Shown piece after piece: positions 1 to 7,765 of a stretch of DNA of 58,120 nt. Under the pieces are notes generated by a model, which was not told the DNA's origin, did no database searches, and worked only from the letters and a program-made list of their open reading frames with translations. Position numbers and translations under genes: made by a program. Position 1 is the first letter of the stretch, and each line of letters starts with the position of its first letter. Origin of the DNA: Rhodospirillales bacterium Ga0074136. GTDB lineage: Bacteria; Pseudomonadota; Alphaproteobacteria; Acetobacterales; Acetobacteraceae. The DNA lies in NCBI GenBank assembly GCA_001464375.1, contig LNEW01000090.1, forward strand, positions 1-58,120, given 5' to 3'.

Positions 1-423
1 CTGCGCCTGCGCCAGCGCCGCCGCATCCTCGATCAGCACGATGAACCGCACGGAGCCGACCGTGCGGCCGGATTCCGCCTCGGATTCCGCGGTGAGTTCC
101 GACAGCAGCCGCACATGATCCGCGCCCATCATCTTGGTGCAGACCAGGCCGTCCGCGCCAGCCGCCACCGCCGCGGCGATATCGCGCGCCGCCATGCGCA
201 GCGGGCGGTTGATGCGCACCACGACATCGGCGCCGTTCTGGCGCACGCTGCGCATCGACGCCGCCAGCCCGGCCCGCGCCGCATCCTTTGCGTCGGGCGC
301 GACACCGTCTTCCAGGTCCAGGATCACCGCATCGGCGCCGCGCTCATGCGCCTTGGCCACGAATTTCTCCGCGCTGGCGGGCACGTACAGCAACGACCGC
401 CAGGCCGGCAGCACGCGCGTCAC
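1..423 (-). CDS. HpcH/HpaI aldolase / citrate lyase beta-like protein (partial)
   Basis: The first 141 codons are visible; the gene runs off the left edge, so its C-terminus is missing. The product begins MTRVLPAWRSLLYVPAS and continues with ILDLEDGVAPDAKDAAR, VVVRINRP and GADGLVCTKM, the ordered blocks of the CitE/HpcH TIM-barrel family of Mg-dependent C-C lyases acting on CoA thioesters or 2-oxo acids. FIVLIEDAAAL near the edge is the strand carrying a metal-binding acidic residue in this family. The GTG start is chosen because GTGA overlaps the stop of the upstream deacetylase gene, which implies translational coupling. The substrate cannot be told; neighbours (TTT receptor, deacetylase) suggest carboxylate catabolism. 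Confidence 0.85.
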   Translation of the reverse strand, partial: MTRVLPAWRSLLYVPASAEKFVAKAHERGADAVILDLEDGVAPDAKDAARAGLAASMRSVRQNGADVVVRINRPLRMAARDIAAAVAAGADGLVCTKMMGADHVRLLSELTAESEAESGRTVGSVRFIVLIEDAAALAQAQ

Positions 424-1325
424 GGCAACATCTCCGACCCCGGCACCACGCCCTTCGGCAGCGACGCCGCATACCGCGCGACCTCCCCCGGCCGCGCCAC
501 CCACAGGCGTTCGCGATGCGACATGACGTGACGCAGCGCGTCGCGCAGCGCGCGCAGCCGGAAGGGCTGGCCGACGATGAAGGGGTGCAGCACGATCGAA
601 CAGACCAGGGGCCGCTTGCGGGACTGCTCCAGCATCTCGTCGAACTGGTCGATGATCATCTCGGCGAATTGCCGCCCGGTATGCTGGCGGAAGATCTGTG
701 CCGGGCTGTCGTTCAGCTCGATGGAATAGGGCACCGACAGCATGGGCCCGGCGCGCGTGGTCATCCAGAAGGGCTGGTCGTCGGCCGGCCAATCCATGAC
801 GTAGGAGAAGCCTTCCTCCTTCAGCAAATCCAGCGTCACCGCCGATTGCGCGATGTAGGGGCCGAGCCAGCCGGCCGGCGCGCTGCCCGCATGGCGGATG
901 ATCGCATCGCGGCTTTCGACGATGAGCCGCCGCTCATCCTCCTCCCACAGGATATCCTGGCGTTCGGCGTTGGTACGGCCATGACCGATGAACTCATCGC
1001 CGCGCGCCTTGAGCGCCGGCGCGATCTCCGGGCAGGCATCGAGCACCGCGCCATTTACATTGTGCGCGCAGGGAATCTCCAGCTCGTCCAGCATGTCGAG
1101 CATGTTCCACAGCCCGACGCGATTGCCGTAGTCGCGCCAGGCGTAGTTGCGCTGCCCCTGCGGCTGCGCCGCGCCCGTGCTGTCCGAACCCAGGCCCGCG
1201 CGATACGCGAACGCTTCGATGTTGTTGCACACCACGACGGCAAGCCGCGCGCCGTTCGGCCATTCATAGGTGGGGCGCGTCGGGATCGCGCTGTGGGCGT
1301 AGCGTCCGTGGCCCGGCATCTTCAT
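420..1325 (-). CDS. polysaccharide deacetylase family protein (PuuE/allantoinase-like)
   Basis: 301 residues. The N-terminal WPNGARLAVVVCNNIEAF matches the start of the NodB-fold branch that includes metal-independent allantoinase (PuuE) and related amide hydrolases. Later blocks are GHGRTNAERQ, GWLGPYIAQS, YVMDWPADDQPF and VCSIVLHPFIVGQPFR, all typical of that branch. The usual NodB metal-binding Asp-Asp pair is not present at the first strand (the sequence reads CNNIEAF), consistent with PuuE-like rather than chitin-deacetylase-like chemistry. The ATG start has a good GGAGGG ribosome site about 8 bases upstream. It is followed by the aldolase gene with a GTGA overlap. Likely a cytoplasmic amidohydrolase; substrate unknown. 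Confidence 0.85.
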   Translation of the reverse strand: MKMPGHGRYAHSAIPTRPTYEWPNGARLAVVVCNNIEAFAYRAGLGSDSTGAAQPQGQRNYAWRDYGNRVGLWNMLDMLDELEIPCAHNVNGAVLDACPEIAPALKARGDEFIGHGRTNAERQDILWEEDERRLIVESRDAIIRHAGSAPAGWLGPYIAQSAVTLDLLKEEGFSYVMDWPADDQPFWMTTRAGPMLSVPYSIELNDSPAQIFRQHTGRQFAEMIIDQFDEMLEQSRKRPLVCSIVLHPFIVGQPFRLRALRDALRHVMSHRERLWVARPGEVARYAASLPKGVVPGSEMLP

Positions 1326-1376
1326 CCTGCATCCCTCCGCATGTCGCGCGGACGCTGCGGCAGGACCCGGCGCGCG

Positions 1377-1538
1377 TCAACGCGGGTCGTCCCGCATGTC
1401 GCAGCCCTCGCCGAAGCCAGCGCGCAGGCGCTGACCGGGGCGCGGCCGCAGCATGCCGGTGCTGACCAGCGCGCCGGCGGGCAACCCGCAGCCGCGCCGG
1501 CGCCGCGCATCGGCCAGCAGCGCCGCGAGCCCGCCCAT
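1377..1538 (-). pseudogene. C-terminal remnant of a 2-keto-4-pentenoate hydratase / fumarylacetoacetate hydrolase-type protein
   Basis: A 53-codon frame starts with ATG two bases after the TTT receptor stop. It reads like only the last part of the hydratase/FAH fold: GCGLPAGALVSTGMLRPRPG followed by RLRAGFG, matching the family pattern of a G-L-x-A-G-x-x-V-S-T-G loop and a final beta strand of the type V-x-A-x-F-G. The rest of the roughly 250-residue domain is absent, because the receptor gene occupies the space where it should lie. I therefore call it a decayed fragment between the receptor and deacetylase genes. It could still be translated as a short peptide. The assignment rests on one motif region, so certainty is moderate. 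Confidence 0.45.
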
Positions 1539-1540
1539 CC

Positions 1541-2515
1541 TCAGCCCTGCGTGGTGATGCCGGCCGCGCGCACTACCGGGCCCCAGCGGTCGAATTCCTG
1601 GCGGACGAAGGCCTCGGTCTCGGCGGGCGTCATGTACAGCGGCTCGCTGCCGATCGCGACCAGGCGGCCGGCGACCTGCGGTGCGGCCAGCGCCTCGCGC
1701 ACCGCCGTGGTGAAGCGCGCGACGATCGACGCCGGCGTGCCGCGCGGCGCGAACAACCCTGTCCAGGACCGCACCGCGTAGTCGGCCACCCCCTGCTCGG
1801 CCACCGTCGGCAGGTCCGGGCGGATCGACACGCGCTGCGCGGTGCAGACCGCGATGATTCGCACCCGCCCGTCGGAGGCCGGCGGCGCCACCGTCGGCAG
1901 GTTCATGAAGCCGATCGGCACGGTGCCGGAAATCAGGTCGTTGATGGCCGGCCCGCCGCCACGATAGGGCACATGCGTCAGGTCGACCCCGGTGCGCAGC
2001 CTGAACAGCTCGCCCGCCAGGTGGTTCGACGTGCCGACGCCGGAGGACGCGAAGGACGCCCCGCCGCGCGTCGCGCGCACCTTGGCGATGAGGTCCTGCA
2101 CATTGGTCACGCCGAAGGCCGGGTTGGTGGCGATGACGTTGGGCACGTCGACCAGCATGGCGATCGCCGGCAGCGCCTCGCGCGGGTCGTAGCCGAGGTC
2201 GCCCGAGACCAGCGGGTGGAACACGTGGTTGGACGCCGAGGAGATCAGGAAGACCGACCCGTCCGGCCGCCCGCGCGCCACCATGCCCATGCCCAGCGAC
2301 CCGCCGCCACCAGGCCGGTTCTCCACCACGAAGGGCTGGCCCAGCCGCGCTTCCAGCACCGGCGCCATCAGCCGCGCGACGACGTCGTTCGACCCGCCCG
2401 CGGCAAACGGCACCAGCAGCGTGACCGGCCGGCTGGGCCAGGTGTCCTGCGCGCGCGCGGCAAGCGGCGCGGCAAGGGACGCGGCGGCGATCGCGATGGC
2501 ATGCCTGCGGTTCAT
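1541..2515 (-). CDS. tripartite tricarboxylate transporter (TTT) substrate-binding protein, Bug family
   Basis: 324 residues from the chosen ATG, which gives a clean export signal (MNRRHAIAIAAASLAAPLAA then ARAQ) with a GGGAGCC ribosome site. The frame is open further upstream, but that part has no family similarity. Mature start WPSRPVTLLVPFAAGGSNDV, then GQPFVVENRPGGGG, VPYRGGGPAINDLI and LPTVAEQG are the hallmark blocks of Bug/TctC periplasmic receptors that bind carboxylates. No TctA/TctB membrane genes are in the window, so it is an orphan receptor, as is common in this lineage. It lies upstream of the deacetylase and lyase genes and may deliver or sense their substrate (inference). Confidence 0.93.
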   Translation of the reverse strand: MNRRHAIAIAAASLAAPLAARAQDTWPSRPVTLLVPFAAGGSNDVVARLMAPVLEARLGQPFVVENRPGGGGSLGMGMVARGRPDGSVFLISSASNHVFHPLVSGDLGYDPREALPAIAMLVDVPNVIATNPAFGVTNVQDLIAKVRATRGGASFASSGVGTSNHLAGELFRLRTGVDLTHVPYRGGGPAINDLISGTVPIGFMNLPTVAPPASDGRVRIIAVCTAQRVSIRPDLPTVAEQGVADYAVRSWTGLFAPRGTPASIVARFTTAVREALAAPQVAGRLVAIGSEPLYMTPAETEAFVRQEFDRWGPVVRAAGITTQG

Positions 2516-2576
2516 TCGACGGCTCCCGATGCTTCCTCGGCCGCGCCTACTCCGTCGGCCGGCGCCGGGCAAGGGT

Positions 2577-4094
2577 TCAGCGGATCAGGCGGAGATTCGC
2601 CAGCTGGCCGCCGATTTCCCGGAAGGCCGCGCGCAGCGATGCCGCGTCGGGGCTGTTGAAGTAGTATTCCGGCCGCGTGGCGCAGGTGCGGTACAGGTCC
2701 TGCGTGGTGCTGTTGGTCACGTTGAAGGTGATGGCATACAAGATCACGCCGCTCGCCTTGATGCGCGTGCACAGGCGCGACATGCGGGCGTTGATCTCGG
2801 CCAGGGCGCGGGAATGGTTGATGCCGGCAATCCCCAGCCGGTTCTCCCGCAGCCGGCCATAGGCGGTCACGTCGGCGTCCCCGTCGCTGCTGTAGCCGCT
2901 GCGGCAGGGCGGGTTGCTGCCGCTGGTGCGGCACGCCCCTGGCGCACCATCGGGCCAGTCGTACCATTCGTTGTTGCCGTCGGTCATCAGGACCAGGACC
3001 TTGTCCATGTACGGCGTGTCGTAGGCCAGCGGCAGCGTCGGCGAACCCCACAGACCGCGCCAGCGGGGCGAGAGCGTCGCCCAGCCCATCTGCAGGCCGA
3101 GATTGGCCATGGTGCCGCCGCGATGCGTCGCGCGCAGGCTCGCGATCTCGCCCAGCAGGGTGGTGCGGGACTGGATCAGCGGCGTGACGGCGCGGCCGCA
3201 CCCCAGGTTCGGCCCGACCGCATTGTTGCCGAGCGCATTCTGCGCTGAATCCGATGGCGGGCTCTCCGGATTGGGTTCGGTGATCGACCAGCTGGACCAT
3301 TCGTTGTCCCCGCGGTTGGGGCTGTAGCGCCCGACGGTCGAGGCCCACAGATGCGGCCGGTAGGGCACGATGGTGGGCGGCGTGTCGGTCTCGTCCTCCG
3401 CGTTCTCGTGGCGCGCCTGCACGCAGCCGCGCCAGACCGTGCTGCCATAGGCGCCCGGATTGAGGCTGCCGGCGGCCAGCCAGTTGCTGCGCCCGCGGCC
3501 GATGTTCACGGTCGAGGTGTAGGGCACCAGGGACATGTAGAAATTCGGCACCGTCTCGTTCGGCCCGAACAGGATGGTGACGAGGTCCGTCGCGGAATCC
3601 CGCAGCGCCGTCATCGATGCGCCCGCCATGGAACCCGTCACGTCCAGCACCAGCGCGAGCTCCATGCCGCGGTCCTGCCGCCGCGCGGCGTGGTCGGCGG
3701 TGGCGACCAGCGCGTCCTGCCCGAACAGCCGCAGCACCGTGGTGGGCAGCGAGGCGCGCACCTGCACGCGCACGACGCGGTTCGATTCCTGCACGCTGAT
3801 CGCGAAGCTGGTGATCTCCGCCCCCAGGTAGCCGGTGCGGCCGAGCTGGCTCTCGCGCGTGAAGTTGGCCCAGAACCAGCGCTGGATCTGCGCATCCCGG
3901 TCGAGGTCGTTGATCACCCGCGCCCCGGCCAGCGCCGCTGCATCGACCGACGTGACCAGGCGCGAATGCAGCAGGTACAGCCTGGTCAGGTCGATCGCCG
4001 CGCCGGCGATCGCCAGCAGCGGAAGCGCGGCGAGGCCTGCCAGCATGGCCACCGCGCCACGGCGGTTGGCCAGGATCGTCCGCACGGATTTCAT
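2577..4094 (-). CDS. tadG: TadG-like pilus protein with von Willebrand factor A domain
   Basis: 505 residues, last gene of the Tad operon. The N-terminus (RRGAVAMLAGLAALPLLAIA, then a D-L-x-R-L-Y segment) is the TadG/TadE-type pseudopilin signal and membrane helix, with processing-like chemistry after RRG. From about residue 143 a vWA domain begins: ALVLDVTGSM carries the MIDAS residues D151, T153 and S155, and VLVLMTDGNNEWYD is the later metal-proximal strand. Such TadG proteins sit at the membrane or periplasm and help Flp pilus assembly or adhesion. The start ATG overlaps the stop of the TadE-like gene (ATGA). Several Cys in the vWA insert could form disulfides. Confidence 0.85.
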   Translation of the reverse strand: MKSVRTILANRRGAVAMLAGLAALPLLAIAGAAIDLTRLYLLHSRLVTSVDAAALAGARVINDLDRDAQIQRWFWANFTRESQLGRTGYLGAEITSFAISVQESNRVVRVQVRASLPTTVLRLFGQDALVATADHAARRQDRGMELALVLDVTGSMAGASMTALRDSATDLVTILFGPNETVPNFYMSLVPYTSTVNIGRGRSNWLAAGSLNPGAYGSTVWRGCVQARHENAEDETDTPPTIVPYRPHLWASTVGRYSPNRGDNEWSSWSITEPNPESPPSDSAQNALGNNAVGPNLGCGRAVTPLIQSRTTLLGEIASLRATHRGGTMANLGLQMGWATLSPRWRGLWGSPTLPLAYDTPYMDKVLVLMTDGNNEWYDWPDGAPGACRTSGSNPPCRSGYSSDGDADVTAYGRLRENRLGIAGINHSRALAEINARMSRLCTRIKASGVILYAITFNVTNSTTQDLYRTCATRPEYYFNSPDAASLRAAFREIGGQLANLRLIR

Positions 4095-4666
4095 GGCGAG
4101 GATATCCTCAGGATGGACACCATGCGCGGCCGCTGCAGCGCGAAGGCCTGCAGGCGGGAGAACGGATCCGCCGACAGGAAGCGCCCGGACAGCACCCAGG
4201 GTTCGCGCGCGTAGAAAATCTCGGCGACCAGTGCGCCCTGCCCGACCGCAAGGGAGAGGTCGGCCGAGCGTGCCGGGATGGTCGCGGCCCCACCCTCGGT
4301 GCCGAAGGCGCTGGCGTAGCCCCCCGAACCCTGGCGGCGCTGCCACATCACCATCGTGCCGGTGCCGGTATTCGCGAGGCCCGAAAGGATCACCGCGCCA
4401 TCCGAGGAGGTGACGCGATAAGGCGCCGCGACACGCCCCGCCAGGTCGAAGATGGTGACGAAATCAGGCTCGCGCAGCGCCTGGTACTGCGCGACGACAT
4501 TCGCCACTTCCCCCGCCGTGCGCTCCAGCCGCAGCGCGATGCGCAGGAAATCCACCACGTCGAGCACGGCAAGCCCGAGCAATGCGAGGATCGGCGCGAG
4601 CAACGTGAATTCCACCGCCACCGACCCCCGCCGGCGGCGGCGGTCAGGAGGGCGGGAAGGGTTCAT
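4091..4666 (-). CDS. TadE/TadF-like minor pilin
   Basis: 191 residues. RRRRGSVAVEFTLLAPILAL is the typical TadE-type prepilin junction: basic stretch, Gly, then S-V-A-V-E-F with Glu at +5, followed by one hydrophobic helix. TadV, encoded in the same operon, would be expected to cleave after the Gly. The remaining exported domain has no catalytic motif. It overlaps the preceding TadE-like gene by 23 bases and the following tadG by 4, showing tight coupling. Role: minor pseudopilin needed for Flp fibre assembly (family knowledge). Confidence 0.85.
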   Translation of the reverse strand: MNPSRPPDRRRRRGSVAVEFTLLAPILALLGLAVLDVVDFLRIALRLERTAGEVANVVAQYQALREPDFVTIFDLAGRVAAPYRVTSSDGAVILSGLANTGTGTMVMWQRRQGSGGYASAFGTEGGAATIPARSADLSLAVGQGALVAEIFYAREPWVLSGRFLSADPFSRLQAFALQRPRMVSILRISSP

Positions 4667-5144
4667 TGCGCACGATCATCCGCGACCGGTGTTCGAGGCT
4701 GGCGCGCCCAAGCACCAGCATCGGGAAAGGGCTGAGGAAGGGCTGTTCGTAGGCGAGGTCGTAGAGCACGGTCTCACCGGCGCCACCCGCCCCTGCGCGC
4801 GCCGCGCCCGGGGCGGCCAGGTCCTGCGGGCCGGCGAAGGCGGTCACGGTGACGCTCAGGCGATCCTGGTGCAGCACATAGGGCCCGAAATGCAGCACGA
4901 CGCGGCGCACTGCTTCCTCGCGCGAGGTTGGCGCGGGTGGCGGCAGCCAATCCGGCATGGCCTGGCCGGTGGAGCCGAAGCGCGAAGCCTCCCGCGCGCC
5001 GATGTCGAGCGTCGCGGCGGTCAGCGCCTGCCACGCGCCTTCCAGCACGGTCATCATCAGGGCGAACAGCATCGGCCCGGTCAGGGCGAATTCGAGCAGG
5101 ACGGAGCCGCGACGGCCCCGCGTGTTGGATCGCCGCCCGGTCAT
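4644..5144 (-). CDS. tadE: TadE-like minor pilin
   Basis: 166 residues. RGRRGSVLLEFALTGPMLFA again gives the prepilin-type junction (Gly, then S-V-L-L-E-F with Glu at +5) and a single hydrophobic helix; the rest is an exported domain. It is a paralogue of the next gene, so the operon has two TadE/TadF-type pseudopilins. Start ATG overlaps the tadD stop (ATGA). It probably co-assembles with the Flp pilin after TadV processing. Confidence 0.85.
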   Translation of the reverse strand: MTGRRSNTRGRRGSVLLEFALTGPMLFALMMTVLEGAWQALTAATLDIGAREASRFGSTGQAMPDWLPPPAPTSREEAVRRVVLHFGPYVLHQDRLSVTVTAFAGPQDLAAPGAARAGAGGAGETVLYDLAYEQPFLSPFPMLVLGRASLEHRSRMIVRNEPFPPS

Positions 5145-5863
5145 GGACCCGCCAGCGCCAGGCGCCAGGCCGCCGCCGCCTCCCGGCTGTTCTCGCCCAG
5201 TTCGGGCGCCATCATTTCCGCCGCGCGGGGCGCATCGCCCGCGGCAGCATAAGCAAGCGCGAGGTTGTGGCGCTGCCGCGGCGTGGCCTGCGGGGCACGC
5301 GCCACGCCCTCCAGCATGCGCACCGCCTCCGCCCCCTGGCCCGACAGCGTGAGCGACAAGGCGAGGTTGGTGCGCGCGCCGGCATGCGAGGGTTCGAGTT
5401 CGAGCGCCGAACGGTAGGCCGCCTGCGCCTCGGCATGGCGGCCCTGATGGTCGAGGGCCACCCCGAGCCCGCTCTGCGCGCCCGGGTCGCGCGGCAGGGC
5501 AACGATCGCCTCGCGAAAGGCGGCCTCGGCGCCGGCAAGGTCACCACCGCGCAGCCGCGCGCGCCCCAGCCCCAGCCGGGCGGCGCGCGAGCCGCCATCG
5601 GCCTGCACCGCGCGCGCATAGGCCTGCGCCGCCTCGTCCCAACGCGCGCCGGCGGCGAGCATCTCGGCATGGCGCAACTGCGCCGCGCCGTCGCGCGGGT
5701 TCGCCGCCGCCGCGCCGGCACTTGCGGCCAGCGCGGCGGATGGATTCCCCGTGGCCAGCGCCGCCGAGGCGATGCGCGCCTGCTGGTCGGCCTCACCCCC
5801 GCCGGTGGCGCCGCAGGCGCCGAGCATGGCGGCGAGGAACACGGGTGTCAGGGTCTTGCGCAT
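5141..5863 (-). CDS. tadD: TadD-like tetratricopeptide lipoprotein
   Basis: 240 residues. The start MRKTLTPVFLAAMLGACGAT contains a lipobox (L-G-A-C), so it is likely a lipid-anchored periplasmic protein. The rest is alanine-rich TPR repeats, with clear units such as AALDHQGRHAEAQAAYRSAL and TNLALSLTLSGQGAEAVRML. In Tad systems TadD is the pilotin-like TPR protein that helps the secretin or assembly platform. It follows tadC after a 19-base gap and precedes the pseudopilins. Confidence 0.88.
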   Translation of the reverse strand: MRKTLTPVFLAAMLGACGATGGGEADQQARIASAALATGNPSAALAASAGAAAANPRDGAAQLRHAEMLAAGARWDEAAQAYARAVQADGGSRAARLGLGRARLRGGDLAGAEAAFREAIVALPRDPGAQSGLGVALDHQGRHAEAQAAYRSALELEPSHAGARTNLALSLTLSGQGAEAVRMLEGVARAPQATPRQRHNLALAYAAAGDAPRAAEMMAPELGENSREAAAAWRLALAGP

Positions 5864-5882
5864 GATGCCAATTCCTTCGGCT

Positions 5883-6803
5883 TCAGGGACGCGCGGCGAT
5901 ATCGAGCACCCGCAGCACGGCGGGCCCGCCGACGATGAGGAAGATGCAGGGCAGGATGAACGCGATGGTGGGCAGCGTGAGCAGCGCGGGCAGCCGCGCG
6001 GCGCGCGCTTCGAAGCGCATCAGCGTCTCGTGCCGCAATTCGGTGGACAGCGTGCGCAGCGCCTGCGACAGCGGCGTGCCGTACTGCAACGTCTGCGCCA
6101 GGGTGCCGCCGAGGCGGCGCAGCGATTCCAGCCCCGTCCGTTCGCCCATGTTCTGCAACGCCTGGCGGCGGTCGGACAGGATGCGAAGCTCGGTGCCGAC
6201 ATTGGCGAATTCGGCGGCCAGCGCGCGGTTCGCCTCGACCATCTCGGTCGCGACGCGCTCGACCGCGGCTTCCAGCGGCAGGCCGGCTTCGGCGCAGATG
6301 ACCATCAGGTCGAGCGCATCGGCCAGGCCGCGTTCCACCTGGCGCGCATGCGCTTCCTTCATCCGCCGCAGGATCATGTCCGGCAGCACCAGGCCCGCCA
6401 CCGCCGCCCCTGCCACCAGGAGGTTGCGCCCCATGGGCCCGAAGCCGGTCGACAGCGGCAGCATGAGCACCGGCAGGGCGCCCATCAGCATGACCTTGGC
6501 ACCGATGAACACCGCCACCGGCCGGGTGCCGCGAAACCCGGCGGCAACCACGGTGCGCTGCAGCTCCGCCAGCGTCTCGCCCTTGACGATCCCGGAGGCG
6601 AGGACCGCCTGGCCGACCGACCGCGCGATGCGATGGGGCAGCGGCGCTTCGTCGGGCTGCGTGCGCCGCACCAGGCCGCGCAGCGTACCGAGGCGTGCCT
6701 GCATCCGTTCCGCCCGGCGCATGCGGGGCACCAGCACCGCCACGCACAACAGCATCGCCGCGACAATCCCGAAGCCGGCCTGGAGAAGCAGCGTGCGGTT
6801 CAC
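5883..6803 (-). CDS. tadC: TadC, type II secretion F-domain inner-membrane platform protein
   Basis: 306 residues with a GTG start that overlaps the tadB stop as GTGA. An N-terminal membrane helix (LLLQAGFGIVAAMLLCVAVL) is followed by two further hydrophobic stretches, then the cytoplasmic T2SSF domain with ALDLMVICAEAGLPLEAAVE and GTPLSQALRTLSTELR, and a C-terminal pair of helices. TadC pairs with TadB to form the membrane platform on which the TadA ATPase works. Confidence 0.92.
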   Translation of the reverse strand: MNRTLLLQAGFGIVAAMLLCVAVLVPRMRRAERMQARLGTLRGLVRRTQPDEAPLPHRIARSVGQAVLASGIVKGETLAELQRTVVAAGFRGTRPVAVFIGAKVMLMGALPVLMLPLSTGFGPMGRNLLVAGAAVAGLVLPDMILRRMKEAHARQVERGLADALDLMVICAEAGLPLEAAVERVATEMVEANRALAAEFANVGTELRILSDRRQALQNMGERTGLESLRRLGGTLAQTLQYGTPLSQALRTLSTELRHETLMRFEARAARLPALLTLPTIAFILPCIFLIVGGPAVLRVLDIAARP

Positions 6804-7765
6804 GACAGGCTCCTGCGGATGATCGCCTTCATGGTGCCGAGCCCGGTCGCCAGCGACGCAATCGCGCAGGCCAGCACGACATTCCCGCGCGGGTCGTTGA
6901 ACAGCACCAGCACGTAGCGCGGGTTGATCAGCATCAGCGCGGAGGCCGCGAAGATGGGCACAGCGGAAAGCACATAGGCGCTGGCCCGCGCCTGGGAGGC
7001 GAGCGCATGGCCGCGCTGGCGCGTCGCCACCCGCTTGCGCACGACATCCGCCAGGTTGTCGAGCGTCTCGGTCAAGTTGCCGCCGGCGCTGTTCTGCAAG
7101 GTGAGCGAGACGGCGAAGAAGCGGTATTCCGGCAGGCCCGAACGACGCGCCAGGCGCTTCAGCGCGTCCTCCATGGTGATGCCGATCGCGAGCTGGTCGG
7201 ACAGGCGGCGGAACTCTGCCCCCGTCGGATCCGGCACCTCGCGCCCCACGGTGCGTAGCGCTTCCACCACGGGGATTCCGGCGCGCACCGCGCGCACCAC
7301 CATGCCCAGCGCATCGGGCAGCTGCTTGTACAGGGCATCGGCGCGCTTGCGATGGATGGCTGCAAAGACCCAGCGCGCCACCAGCACCCAGACCAACAAG
7401 GTTGATAACCAGCCAGCCGACCCGGCCAGGCTTGCCGCATAGGCGCCACCCGCCACCGCCGGCAGCGCGGCCAGCAGCACCATCAGTGCAGGCGCCAGCG
7501 GATACTGGTCGAGCCGTTCCGAATCCCAGCCGAACAGCGCGGAGAGCCGCGCCTCAAGCGGTGCGGGCATGCGGATCCAGCTGGCCTGCGGGGCACGTTG
7601 CGCCAGCCGGCTGGTCATGCGGACCCGTGCATGCGGCAGCGAATAGGCTGCGAAACGCGCCGCGAGCCGGCGCCCGCGGCCCTTGCTGCCGGTACTGTGC
7701 AGGCCCCACAGCGCGAGGCCGATGCCCACCAGCAGCGCGAGCAGAAGCGGGACGGCGGCGCTCAT
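6800..7765 (-). CDS. tadB: TadB, type II secretion F-domain inner-membrane platform protein
   Basis: 321 residues from the ATG that overlaps the tadA stop (ATGA); the open frame continues upstream only as antisense-like sequence. It starts with a membrane helix (AAVPLLLALLVGIGLALWGL), has two central hydrophobic segments, then the T2SSF domain with LPDALGMVVRAVRAGIPVVE and a block around LTLQNSAGGNLTETLDNLAD, and ends in two membrane helices. It partners TadC. Confidence 0.92.
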   Translation of the reverse strand: MSAAVPLLLALLVGIGLALWGLHSTGSKGRGRRLAARFAAYSLPHARVRMTSRLAQRAPQASWIRMPAPLEARLSALFGWDSERLDQYPLAPALMVLLAALPAVAGGAYAASLAGSAGWLSTLLVWVLVARWVFAAIHRKRADALYKQLPDALGMVVRAVRAGIPVVEALRTVGREVPDPTGAEFRRLSDQLAIGITMEDALKRLARRSGLPEYRFFAVSLTLQNSAGGNLTETLDNLADVVRKRVATRQRGHALASQARASAYVLSAVPIFAASALMLINPRYVLVLFNDPRGNVVLACAIASLATGLGTMKAIIRRSLS

